Shown here piece after piece: positions 24,910 to 38,052 of a stretch of DNA of 64,000 nt. A program made the position numbers and the translations under genes. Origin of the DNA: Glandiceps talaboti (lineage: Eukaryota; Hemichordata; Enteropneusta; Spengelidae); the NCBI RefSeq assembly GCF_964340395.1, contig NC_135568.1, positions 17,324,276 to 17,388,275 on the forward strand. The letters run 5' to 3'. The notes beneath the pieces were generated by a model. That model did not search any database. It saw nothing but the letters and a program-made list of their open reading frames with translations, and was not told the DNA's origin. The first letter of the stretch is position 1. The number at the start of each line of letters is the position of its first letter.

Positions 24910-26499
24910 ACCACCTCTTCGGTACCTCATGCTGAACGGTATTGTCAATTGGCCGTCTTGATTATTAAGACTGAACGTCAGTCTGGCGTTAATTACGTGA
25001 CATGAATATTAATCAAGAGACAACGCAAGAACTAAGTACATCAATATCCATTTTATCTTTCGAGAGTGTTTATACACAGTTTAGTAAAGCTTTGATACCC
25101 ATTCTCAAGTTAAACACTTTATGCTATATAACTTGTAAAATACAGTGGCATTGATGCACGAAGATGCATGGATTTGGTTCAAATTGGTAACATCTAGACC
25201 TGCGTTATTGTACAGTTCATAGGTGTATACGGGAGAACAAAGATCTTGATAATAGTTTTCACATAGGGTGCACAAAAATATAGAAAGTCGTGCGGATTAT
25301 GTATAATGCGAGATGTTTTCACATGTACCTCTGTATGGATATAACGAAATACAATATTGCCCTCAACACACTTGTAAATATAATAAATGTACAGTACAAT
25401 AACAAGAAGCAGAATAGGGCCCGCATGGTAAAGGGACAAACGTTCATTTTATTGAAAATTGTTAAAACTCAAGTGGCGTCTCTGTACTGTTAGAAAGTAA
25501 CAAGTGTGATTTTATTAAAACAAGGTGTTTTCCTCCTTGAGCTAAATTACACTTCTGGAAAATATCAGACTTGGAAATTACATCTTGATATTTCTTCATC
25601 GGTTCACCATGATAAAGGTGATAAATATAGCACGATCTCGCTTCTCCTATTAGACCGTGATGGCAGCTATATACTACCTCATTACATGTGATTGGGTCCA
25701 CGACATTCTTAATTGTCTCCTTAAAAGGGCATTGTACACACGTCATGAATTGAGCAGAAAAAAAGTAATCAATAGGTAATGCGTAGCTTGGAACACTGTT
25801 AATTTCTTTTCCAAAGCGTTAAATCCGCATACGTAATGACCAACAACTCTCTGTGAATACACGTGGAGCTTCCCATTGATTTCATTTTAAGGCATATGCC
25901 ATCTTCACCTTCTTTCAAAGTTGTATACAACCACAACCTGATAAACATGACATGGAGATATACATTTCAACTGAGTGGTGGTTTGAAAACTTTGCTCAGG
26001 TTCTAGGCTTGCACTACATTTGGTTCAAATATCCAACTTAATGAAATCATGTTTAACTGGGGTCATTTCATTTTATAGTAACTATTACCATTACTATTGA
26101 TCAAACCTCTTCACATTGCTAACGTAATTCAGAGCTATGGATATCAAAGTCACGGTGTTCGTGTTTAATGATGATCTTAAAGACCCTAGAGGTGATGAAT
26201 ACAATTTTATAACACCGTAGCGTGAGTAATGCATACCTGGGCAAAATATATCCACAACGCTTATTCATAATATTACATACATATGTATGACCCCGACTCT
26301 TCAAATAGTTACTGCTTCATAAGCAAATACCATAGTGTAATGAAATTCAAACATTTTTGAACATTATAATATATTTCAATCAAACATCAACCAGGTTTGG
26401 ACAAAAGATGTTGATTTTAATGCAATAATTGAAGTTTAAGTAAATACTGAAATAGATTGATGTATTAGTTATAGTAATTATCAATCCTACGCTATAGTT

Positions 26500-26575
26500 T
26501 AGGCCTAAATAATATTGTGTGGTTCCGATTACGTTTACAATAGGGGGGGGGAGGGGGGAGATTTAAAACATGTCA
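26500..26575 (+). mobile_element. GGCC-ended MITE, left-end fragment with G-rich tract
   Basis: Starts aggcctaaataatattgtgt and ggttccgattacg, then runs into a G-rich block at 26542-26561 and stops where copy C begins. Confidence 0.75.
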
Positions 26576-26921
26576 GGCCTAATAAAAAAATTGTGTGGTT
26601 CCGATTATATTCAATTTTTAAACAGGTGGTATAGGTAGATTTTTTATTTTATTTTTTTCATGTGTGAGTGTCAAGTTCAAGTTTTCCATTGTTTTCCAAA
26701 TGATCTCTGTCTTATTTATTTCTTCCTATCAGATGTATAGCCATTACAGATTGGAAGAACAGTTTTATATTGTCTTTTTTCGTTGATGTCAGTTTCCATA
26801 TCCACTATTTCTGGCGAGACTTCATAATTTTCGCTATTTTATTATTTTTTTCTCGAATACGTAAACAGCCTCGCTAGGTGGGGTCGGGTAACCGGAACTA
26901 AACAATCATTTTTTCTAGGCC
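26576..26921 (+). mobile_element. GGCC-ended MITE, copy C
   Basis: Nearly full-length: ggcctaataaaaaaattgtg at the left and gggtaaccggaactaaacaa ... aggcc at the right. Head-to-tail with the partial copies on both sides. Confidence 0.85.
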
Positions 26922-27178
26922 ACATGTTTGAGTCTCTAGTTAACTTAGAGGTACTTATGTTGTTTTTCATACGGTCTCTGTGTTGATGGTTTCTTCCTAT
27001 CAGATTTTCATACATTACAGATTAGAAGACACAGTTTTATATTGTCTTTTTAAGTTGACGAGACTTCATAATGTTCGCGATTTTATTATTTTTTTCACGA
27101 ATACGTACAAACACATGTTTATGGTCGGTAGTGAAAAACTGGATGGGGTCGGGTAACAAAACAATTTTGTTTAGGCCT
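26922..27178 (+). mobile_element. GGCC-ended MITE, copy D (5' truncated)
   Basis: Joined directly to copy C. It lacks the left terminal repeat and begins in the interior (gtttgagtctctagtt), ending tttgtttaggcc. Confidence 0.8.
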
Positions 27179-27504
27179 TACGATGTGAAGTACGAACGTA
27201 CAGAACTGATATCGTTCATACACCCACAGTGAATGCGATCATTTTGGAAATGCTCGTTATCGACTGCCTTCTTGTGAGGAACCCCTTCATTTATCATGCA
27301 CATGGCGTGGCAGGGATACAAATTGTACATGTGATTTCTTAGGCGCTCATCGATTAATCAATACTAAGACAGGCACATTCTGTTCTATATCTACTTTTCC
27401 TTCAAACCATTCTATAATTTATATACCCAGCGAATACAATATACACAGTACAGACGTTAAATGCTATCAAGGTTAGCGAATGTGCGGTAAAGTTTGTGTA
27501 CCCC

Positions 27505-27553
27505 ATGTATGTATGTATGTATGTATGTATGTATGTATGTATTTATTTATTTA
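27505..27553. repeat. (GTAT)n/(TTTA)n microsatellite
   Basis: GTAT run passing into TTTA units. Confidence 0.97.
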
Positions 27554-29399
27554 TATATTGCACTTCACAGACACACAGACACACAATATAATAAAGGTTT
27601 TATCATGTTTTATCCCAACCTGTGTCAGTCAAACAAATTTAACAACCTCGAACGAATGTTACCTTGAATATGTGACTGCCAGGAACATTCTGAGCAAAGT
27701 ACGAGTATATGAAAAATGAAAAAAGTCCACAATAATCGTCCAAAACACGTTAAAGTTTACAAACATGAACAATCATGGTTCAATATGTGATATGAATGGT
27801 TCATTATTAGTGGTAGATAAAACGATGAACACAGCATTAACCCTTTGAAATCAATAATCTACTTGCCAAGCTTGGCACATCTTAATCAACGTTGTATTAA
27901 GTCTTATGACATGAAGCAGTACATCTAGGTTAAAAAGATTATATGCTGAAAATAGAAATATCTGCTTGAAATTACTTTGATAATAAAATCTGCCAAACCT
28001 TTGTATAGCCTGGCGCCTAAATCGAACCAATGAACACTCTACAAAATTAAACTGAAAGAAGCGCTTCTGATTTGAAAGACATATAGGGTAATGGCGATTG
28101 CAGTAACTGATATTTACCCTTTTCCACCCACTTGTTCTTACATTTTCTACAGTGATATTCAAGTTCATTTATTTATGCACTATTTCATTAGTATTTTATT
28201 TTTTCCATAGTCATACCAAAAGTGTTGAATTTACCAAGCTATCCTACATAAAGTACATTGTATATCTATAATACGTTATGATCCACTATCAATGGCGTGT
28301 TATGTTGGGTGTTGGGGTTATCCATGTACTACCAAGGAATTACACAACAATCAGATTTAGCTTCAATTAATCGAATATGGTAGCTCTACACCACACAATA
28401 GGATCAGAACATTGGTAATCGTTTGGTATGTAGTTAAGGTTTGGTCCAAACACAAGGAAAATCTCATAGTATTAGGTTTCACTCAAATAGACGAACGTTG
28501 ACTGTAATATGAGCACTATGAAATATGAATATTTCATTTAACATTCCAAACTTGTCTATTACTTGTTTAACGTCTTGTATCACACCAGTACACATCACTG
28601 AGCTAGTGTGATTAATCGTTGTACCATACTATTTATGGCGACATAAAAGCCCATTTGGCCGGCATGATGTCTATTGTAACTTTTATATGATTATATGTGC
28701 ACGTTTACCGTATGTATCTATGCTCTACTATTACTCCATTTTGAATTTGGTGTGTACAATTTATACTACATGGACATTGTGGGGGGAATTGATAAGTTGG
28801 TCGGTTTCCTTAACTTCTCTTATGACAATGAGAAAATATGAGTCCCAAACAGTATATATGTATACACATGTGATAAATCATAACCCTGGTAAAAGTTAGG
28901 TAAGAGGCGGCAAACGTCGGGCTGTGATTGTGATGTTTGTTCAAACAGTCCCAAGACAGAACAAGGCACTACTAAAATTAAAAACAGCCAGAGAATAAAC
29001 TGCTCCACTATCGACTCCCTAGACAGGACTAGTCTTGCATATCGTTCACTGTGTGATAGATTGCAGGAATATCAATAGTAAAAAAATTCCACTGACACCT
29101 ATCGTATCCTCACTACACATAGTGTTGCCCATGCTCTCAGTATAAATTCGTACCTAATATTGTCTATCGTACTTTACCTCATGTGATTCACAAATTCATG
29201 GATTGATGCTTAAGGTTACAATTTCCAGATAGTGTCGTCATATCAGCTTAAATGCTTACTCAGCAGTAAACGGCTTGAATTTTTAAGTAGTTTAGCACCC
29301 CTACAGGGTTTTTCGACGTTTAAATTGAATATACTTTCCGGATTAAATTTATATACGAAACAATGTCGACATCAAATAGTGCATTATCTGATGCAAAGA

Positions 29400-29531
29400 T
29401 ACCTACCTACCTATCTGCCTGCCTGCCTACCTACCTACGTACGTACGTACCTACCTACCTACACACACACATACATACATACATACATACATACATACAT
29501 ACATACATACATTAGTACATACATTAGTACA
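29400..29531. repeat. Compound tetranucleotide repeat (CTAC, CTGC, GTAC, ATAC)
   Basis: A 130-bp run of related tetranucleotides ending in a duplicated attagtacatac. Confidence 0.97.
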
Positions 29532-31675
29532 TGTATGGTTTTACTTTATGCATGGAAATTATATTTTTAAATCGTGGGTCATTTACATTTTCATTTGTAT
29601 TGCAACCTTACTATAGATGGATCATCTCCTGGGCAAAACAAGCGGGATTTTAAAAAGAAATCGACCCAGTTAATTTGTTAGCTGTACTAACAGAACTTTT
29701 TAACTTACAGAATGTCTTGCTACTTCATACCTTGACAGCCCCAATTATTGAAGAAAAACTTACAAAGATGTATGACTTCATGTGGTTATCTTCGTAAACC
29801 CTCCTCATTCGTAAACGATAACTTATTTCATGGTATATCGTACATTAATAATGTGAACTTTATAAACAAACTCTTTTAAGACGACTCGCGAGATAAATTA
29901 AGCATTTATATCCAAACTAGTGTTAGCCAGTGAAATGGACAAAAGGTTATAGTTGCATTTGGACAACGTGGATAAAAGTGTTTATATAGTTACAGTTAGC
30001 GTTTTGAAGAATAGAGTAGCTCCGCCTATACATGTATATTCAAGTGCATACTTATTACTCACCGTCGCCACTGTATCACATCTTATTTATCGTTATTTAT
30101 CATCGTTATAATGTAACAGGCAAGAAATCATGAAAGAACAATCGGCGGCAAATGCATCGAGTACTATACTTGGGTCAAAGAATTTACAACATAGTGTGAC
30201 GTGAATGCTGATATTTAAATTCCTTTAGTCTATGAGGTGTGCTGTGATCGATTAGAATGGATACAAGCTATAAAGCGAGTGCCTGAATGCCTGCATGATG
30301 GATTTGATTCCCATGCACCGATAGTGTTTTAGTTTAAATAAAGATGATCTATCACGATGGCTGTCTACTTTCCAAGTCTTTCTATTGAAAATACAATCGC
30401 AATCATAGATGATTAGCTAGGTGTATTGATAGGGAAAACGTCTGATAGAAAATGTTATGTAAATCAGTACGTATAAAACCAATCATCAGGATGTTTTATA
30501 CAATGAACTATCGATAGTGGTTTGCTTTAGTGCATAGCTATAACTCTATCCCTGGAAAGGAGCGTATACATTCCGATGTAATCATTGCATTGACATACAC
30601 ATACAAGTAAATAACGATATGGCATGCAATTTATAAGAAGTGGCCGCTGTCCATAAAACCAATACGTTTTTGGGACTGCTGAAATCATATAACAGAACGC
30701 GTAAGGTAAAAAACAATATATATTGTTTACATCTGGCTATTAAACTTTGTATTCAATAGACTTTGTTAACCTTAAGTAACTATTTTTCGGTAAGTTCTTT
30801 GATGTCTCAATATCAAAACTTCAAAAGCCTTTGTCGGGATTTCTGACTTTCAGTGTAGGCGTCTCATATAGAACTTTGAATCACACCATGTATTCGTTGG
30901 CAATCATCTAATGTTCTGTACTGTTTACGTTCACACCGAAGTTTTCACAACGTAGTATGTGGTAGCCGCTTCTTCTATTTTTGAACCCTTCTAAGTAAAT
31001 CAAGCCGTTCATTCCATATGCTCATATTGCTCGAGGGCCTTCATAGTTCTTTATTCATGTAGCAAAGTAATGCCATTATCACTCCATCGATAAAGCCATA
31101 CTCTCGTCAGCAACTGCTACATCGTTCAATGAACGCTGGAGGCATCTGACACAAGTTCTCGTTGACGCAATACCTACGTGAAAAAGTCGTGGTCTACATG
31201 TTAACTACGGAAAGGTTATTAGAAAAATTGGTACATAACGAACGATGTCAGGATAGCTCCCTGACCTGTTGTAGCACGTGCGTAACTTTTCAAAGTGATA
31301 CTGTTCACTATCATTCCTTAATTTTGAATAATGCTGTCGTACATTTACATTAGTTTTCGTCTCTAATCGTAAGCTTATTAATAGTTTCTATTTGAAATAA
31401 TGGTTATCTTTCAATTCGGAATACATATACGTGTTCGAGATCTCTACTGGCAAACAGTACATTTACTATACGCCCGTTTTCTCGACATAAGAATGAATAA
31501 CGTTCTGATGATTCATGTTAAGGAGTTTACAACAACAAAATATGTTTTTGTCTTTCAATGATGAAAGGCACCTTTTATCTGTTTTTGTCACATTTTGTTT
31601 GGAAATTCAAATGGTCTATGGCTTGTAATTATGACAATACTGGAAATTCAAATTAGGACCCCCCAACATATATAA

Positions 31676-32038
31676 GGCCTAATAAAAAATTGACTGGTTC
31701 CGATTACGCTCAATAATAGAATATCAATTTTTATTTTATATTTTTATATTTTTGTTTTCTGTGTGAGTGTCTAGTTCAGGTTTTCAATTGTTTTTCCAAA
31801 TGTCTCTGTGTTGTTTATTTCTTCCTATCAGATATACAGCCATTACAGATTGGAAGAAGAGTATTATTTTGTCTTTTTAAGTTGATGTCAGTTTTCCGCA
31901 TCCACTATTTCTCGAGACTTCACAATTTTCGCGATTTTATTATTTTTTTCTCCAAAAGCGTTAAAAAAAGTTTAAGGTTGGCAGTGAAAAGCTAGGTGGG
32001 GTCGGTGTAACCGGAACCAAACAATTCTTTTGTATGCC
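31676..32038 (+). mobile_element. GGCC-ended MITE, copy E
   Basis: Full-length, flanked by TAA (atataa|GGCC ... gcc|taag). Terminal repeats ttgactggttccgattacg and the inverse of ccggaaccaaacaattct. Confidence 0.85.
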
Positions 32039-33880
32039 TAAGTTCAATATCTACAAGGTAGAGATAGGTCTGAGATTCGATAATGATAAAGAATTTCAGT
32101 AATAGATATGAAAGGATTGCTTGTATCGTTTTGTGACAGTGTTCCCGACGCTGGTAAAGTTGATTATGTACTGTTTTAACTTCAAATTTGGAAATTCAAT
32201 ATTTCTCAAAAATAATCCCAAGAAATTTTCTATTACTTTATACAAAAAAACCGCCAACTTATTTTCAGTAAAAACCAATAACATATCTGGGTTGACCGTA
32301 GAAATGTTTGAAATAGGGGTGAAAATTATATTATCATTAAGTCATTTTAGAATCCAATACGGCCGCCAAATAGTGTTAACTCTATGGGAAAGAAAACGAT
32401 CGACGATTTTCTTGCAAACAAAACGGTGAACCCCTAAATGTCATTTATCATTTCAAAAGGACCTAGGAAAAGCTTTCATATGGCGAAGATTGAAGACTAT
32501 TGTTCAGAAGAACTTTGAGATCGAGGAAAAGTTATCCCCAAAGCACAATCTATATATAACGAGATCCTGATAATGGAGAAATTAGAGCTATCATGCTACG
32601 TGACGACAGTACTCTAGACCATGGTGAGGGTGGTTATATAGTTATACGACGTCGTTCTTGATCATGGTCAATTTATAGTTATTACCGTTTTACGACAGTG
32701 TTCTCAACCAAGGTGAGTTTAATGCTATCTACTAACGTCGAAAAAACTATATGAAAAAATGAACACTAACCGGCTAATTGTTTCAGAGGCTTTGCGTTAA
32801 TAGCCTGTTACGTCATTCTTATTCCAAACTTGTAGCAGTGAATCCACTATAAAAAGCGTGGTCCCATCTCGAATATTATGAGTAATACCTACAATTCCAA
32901 GAGGTGAATTAAGGAAACACTGGCTATTTTACATTTTGAATTAAATGAATCTGTAATTATTGAACTTGGGATCATCTGAGAATATATATGATTCGTTACA
33001 CGCATATATACAAAATATACTTAGAAAAACACAAATGTGGATATATCAGGGAATTGTAGGATGTTCAAGAATCATTTGAGGTCGTGGACTGGATGAAAAT
33101 AAATCTAGCTGGTCTTATGTGTTGTTTTCTTTTATTGACGTGATAAAACGGATCCAATCTACTTCAGCTACTTGCAATCGGAAGGCTACAGTGATTGGTT
33201 GTGTAATATCGTTCGAATCTCCTTCTAAAAAGCGCATAAAACACCGTATAATTACTTTCACAGCTATAAAATAAGCATGTTCGTGTCCTCAAGTCAGATC
33301 TCATATTCTGTATGTTGCCGCAAACGCAACTGGAAATGTATCTTAAGTTTGCATTATTAACTCCAGCGTTGGTACACACATTGGTACTTTGACCTAAAAT
33401 TTTATTCTGTAGAGGCATGTTTAAAAAAAGAAAAACATTGCTAATGATGAGAAGAAATGCAATCGGACGATCAGCATGTTTGTAACAGGGACTCGTCCCC
33501 CAATAAGTATTATCACGACACGAATATGTCTCGTGACCGGAAATGCTATTGCAATTGCATATATATAAATGTGCAATCACAGATGCGTGTACAGCGTTGG
33601 TAAAAGTGCACTTCTGTCATTCGTCTATATTCTTTTCTGCAGATCAAAACTAATGACCAAGGAATTATTTCTTTTAGAGAGGAAAAACAACTTTCCGCCG
33701 TCGATGTATTGAAGATGTATTATTTTGAATCTTATATGTCCTGCACACCGCCAGTGTTAATAATATTCTATCATATCTGTTTGTCTTTGTATCGTATGTG
33801 AATTACCTTACTATTATCCAAACTTGAATGATTATGTCCAACTCTTTGTTTTTATATATCACCAAGTCCAATTTACCCAA

Positions 33881-34110
33881 CCTTTACCTTACCCGTGACC
33901 CACCTAATCACCATCTCTGTCCAGGGGTAGTACGAGACGCAGTACCACTTTTGACTGTCTACAAACCCCAGGGGTGAGATCACGGGGGGGGGGGGTAAAT
34001 TATGTCAAAGTTGAACTTCGTCTCATAGTCATACTCACCACATTTACACATCCTCTGCTCAAGATTTACCCCGGTGGAAATACACTTTTGAATATGACTT
34101 TTCGCATAGT
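33881..34110 (+). repeat. Inverted repeat pair, left member
   Basis: Reverse-complement similarity to 37856-38052, including aggggtagtacgagacgcag, cctctgctcaagatttacc and aatatgacttttcg. It contains an 11-base G run near 33985. Confidence 0.75.
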
Positions 34111-34282
34111 ATACTGCCGCAACCAACCATACTTAGTGTGTGCATACTTTCAAGTGCAATTATACATGATTTTAGTTATTCTTTATGAGGTATCCAACTG
34201 AAATTTATTGTTGGTTAACATAAGTTGTCGACTGGATAAACTGTGGAATCGTGGTAGGATTAGAATATCAATACGAGAGGTT

Positions 34283-34500
34283 GACGCCTTTTAAAATAAT
34301 CTCTGATGATGATTTTTATCATATGTTACATGCACACAGTGGAAAAAACTGATGGTTATGCACACATGAAATGGTACATTTTGAGTTGTCTGTTCACGTG
34401 ATATTTTTGTTTCGAAGTGCGATAAAATGTAAAATTTGTTATATGCCTTTCTGTCACCAGTGTCTGTGTTTTGTTTATGAATCATCTTAAAGGCAAACAA
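34283..34500. repeat. Possible diverged foldback element P1, copy 3
   Basis: Shares caccagtgtctgtgttttgt and the tgcacacatgaaatggtaca segment with 3021-3357, but is diverged and has no clear ends. Confidence 0.45.
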
Positions 34501-35278
34501 AACAAACAAACAAACAAATGTTGAAGGACGTCAACAAGATCGTGTTGAGTATACTAATAACTAAATTAAACAACGTTTCCATAGTAAATATTGTCAGTGT
34601 CATGCATTTTATGATGTTTAAAAGTATCTCGGTATTCCGGTGAATATTCCTACCCGCTGAGGTTATTTGTCGGCAACTGTGATCTTTCTGAACAACAGAA
34701 TTGAACTTTATTATACATGTTTATACTACACACTGGTTTGTTCAATTATTTAGACAGTGTGCATGGCTGTACTCTATTCTATAATCTCCCTAGTTACTGG
34801 GAGACAAAAATAGACTTTATATAGCACACATCCGTTGAATTTGAAATGTTAATTGGAGGCTATGTCTACATGAAACTTCAATTTCCATTTTAGCGTCGAG
34901 TCTGTACATTTGTGGCATTGCATGCATTAGTACTCATGTTTGAAAAGAAGTTCATAGATCTAATGTCAAATTAACGAGTGTCGTTTCTAATCGTTATCAT
35001 CTTCATCATTGCCTCAATGTCACAGTAATGAGTTTATTCTTGACGACATTTTCCAATTAAATGTTCAATGAACTTTGGTTCAGGTAGTACAAACGAAGCT
35101 AGCAATATTGCACTTTTGGCCTTTTAAGCACAATCAGAAATTACAATGCAAATTATGTTCTTGAAAACGACCGTTATCAAAATATTTTCACCAGGAGCAA
35201 ACACTGATACGTTTGACAGCTGCGCAGTCACGAAGACACATGAACTTGGAGTAATACTTCTTAGTGTTACCAAATTAA

Positions 35279-35483
<205 letters not shown>

Positions 35484-37353
35484 TTATTTTTTAATACGAC
35501 CTATATCCTTCTTCTGAGAAAGACATCATTGGTAAGCCTTCAAATCTGAACGAATCCCTTTATAGAAAAAATGCCAAAGAACACGAATTTCCATAAAAGG
35601 ACAGAAAAATATACCTTCAAGTTACAACCTGAAAATGTAAAAGTAATTTGAATTACTAGCCACTCTGTAATTTAATCAATGAAGTACAATGGTTGAAAAA
35701 GAAGACATATATAGTGCATAAAGTAACTTGAAGAATGACGTATAAGAGTTACTTAAGGACAGAGTATAAGCATGAACTGAATAAAATTGCGAAACCTGAC
35801 GTGGAGAGGTAACTTTAATACGACTATTGACTAGTAATCAATATCATATTATGGAACAGCTTTTGGCTTAAAATTGAATGGCAACAAACTTTTTTAAAAG
35901 AACTAAACATAAGTATTCTCTATCAATTCATTTGCGAATATATTTCATATTGCATTCTTGAATTCTTTGAATGGAAAGAGATTCTATAATCTGTTTGAAG
36001 TCTTTAAGAAAGATTGTCAGTCATGATTGGTTATTAGCTAAAACATGTGCACACATGAATATATTGAAGATAGCTAGAGAGGAAAGGATTTGTCTCAAGG
36101 CTGTAATATGTATTACTCTTATATATTCGCTACCTTTGAATGCACAATTTTAACATGAATCCCATTAATAAAAACTAGTTTTATATTTGTTCTCTCTCTA
36201 TTGACAAAACGGTTCAATTGTATATGTGATGGAGAGCAACCTTATTGATTTTGATGAAGATAATGTAGAGAAATGAGACTTCAATTGATATTCATTGTAT
36301 TTGAGATACCGTGTTTCCTTCTCACTTATCAGGATATCCCCCACTGCGTCCCTGAACCAACAAGTCGGATTTCAAGTTTTAGACATCTTACATTCCGAAT
36401 CCTATGTGAGGATATCGGGAACTAATAAAGTGAAGATCTTCTAAAATTGATTTCTTTGAAATATCGCATCACCCGACACGACAATGTATACCCATAGGGA
36501 ATTAAAGCTGTCACAAGGGAAAAAGTGCCAATCACGCTTATCTTTTTTTTTCAAGCGATCAACGTCATTCGATCGTCGGAGATTATTTCGTCTTTCACTT
36601 CACACCGTGCTTTAAACAGATGTAAACCCTTCAGAACAATCATCCCTACTAGAAACCAAGTACTTTGAAAAGATGTCGTGCAAGGTATCAAACGTAAGAT
36701 GAAGTTAATAACAGAAAACGTAGTTTCATGTAAGATCTACTTTCCTTCCTTTGAAATGTTTAACAATTACTGTCCGGGTATTGAATTTCTTTTAAAAGCA
36801 TTTAATTGCAAAATTTAAAAGCAAAATGGCGGATTGAGTTGATGATTCTTTACAAATGTTTACGTAATTCAAAAAGAACAGAACTAAGTAGGAACATGTA
36901 ACAGACATGGCAAAGATATATCCGCATTTGGCTAAATGAGAGCAAGAGGGCTCCTATAAGAAGTATATAAACATCTTAGTGTCAGCAGATTAATTTCCTG
37001 AGTAACTCTCTTCGAAGGTAAGTTGACCAGAACTTTGGTCAATATCACCTTCACGCCTAAGGCTGTTTATTTTACACTACATACACACCTGATCATTATA
37101 ACTACTTTTGGATATAATGAACACCCGATTAAAAACGTACTAAAAGAGCACAAATTACGATATATGTTGAATCAATTACATATTATATTTCAGTTACAGC
37201 TGATTATTTAGTCAATACATTTGCATTGTATTGTATCAGTGTAATATAATTTAGCATTTTAAATGTAATTTCCAGCAACCAAATAAAATTGAATACACTG
37301 TATGTTTTTCATGATAAAAAGGGTACACATTGCATAATCCACCTACTATCAGC

Positions 37354-37424
37354 TTAGATTAGATTAGATTAGATTAGAATAGATTACAATGCATTACATT
37401 ACATTACATTACATTGCATTACGG
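37354..37424. repeat. (GATTA)n and (ACATT)n pentanucleotide repeats
   Basis: Four GATTA units followed by five CATTA-type units. Confidence 0.95.
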
Positions 37425-37650
37425 TAAAACAGTTAATTTGATTAATTTGCCTTAGAAGATGTGGTTTACATTTGAGATCTGATTTGCCGATGAGAAGTGG
37501 TTGTATATTCTACATACTAGTAAACAAAGAGTTCATATGGGGAGTGGACAGGTTATCTTATGAGACTGGTCGTATGTTACTTTCAAAAATAGAATAATAC
37601 AGTTACTACAAGTCACAAAATTGTCATCATATTACATACAAGGCCTATTG

Positions 37651-37692
37651 TGATTGGCTTAGATCGTGTTAGGTGGTACGGACTAGTGACCC
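37651..37692 (-). repeat. Short dispersed repeat, inverse of 63517-63557
   Basis: ttggcttagatcgtgttagg with ggactagtgacc matches 63517-63557 in inverse orientation with a few differences. Confidence 0.65.
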
Positions 37693-37855
37693 ATCGTGAA
37701 ATACATTTGCATACAGCGTTGCGCTAGTCGTTTTCCATTTTCCCTAGGGCAATACTCTTGAAGCAGGGAGTCTTCTCAGCGATTTGCTTTGAGTATATAC
37801 GATACTTATTGCCTGGCTTTATTCGGGTACTAGTAGACGTCATATTATCCCTCTT

Positions 37856-38052
37856 ACTATACGAAAAGTCATATTTGACCATGGTAAAGCTTGGGCAGAG
37901 GATGTGGAAATGTGCTTTTACTTAATTTACCCACGGCGATTTAACCCGGGGTAGGGGTGTGGGTGTAGACAGTCAAAGGTGGTACTGCGTCTTGTACTAC
38001 CCCTAGACTGAGATGGTGGTTAGATGAGTCATAGGTACCCTGGGGTAAAGGT
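37856..38052 (-). repeat. Inverted repeat pair, right member
   Basis: Inverse of 33881-34110 (gactgtctac/gtagacagtc, aggggtagtac/gtactacccct). Confidence 0.75.

Noticed and set aside
33164-33580. 138-codon minus-strand frame
   Set aside because: No domain pattern, no good splice context, composition like surrounding DNA.
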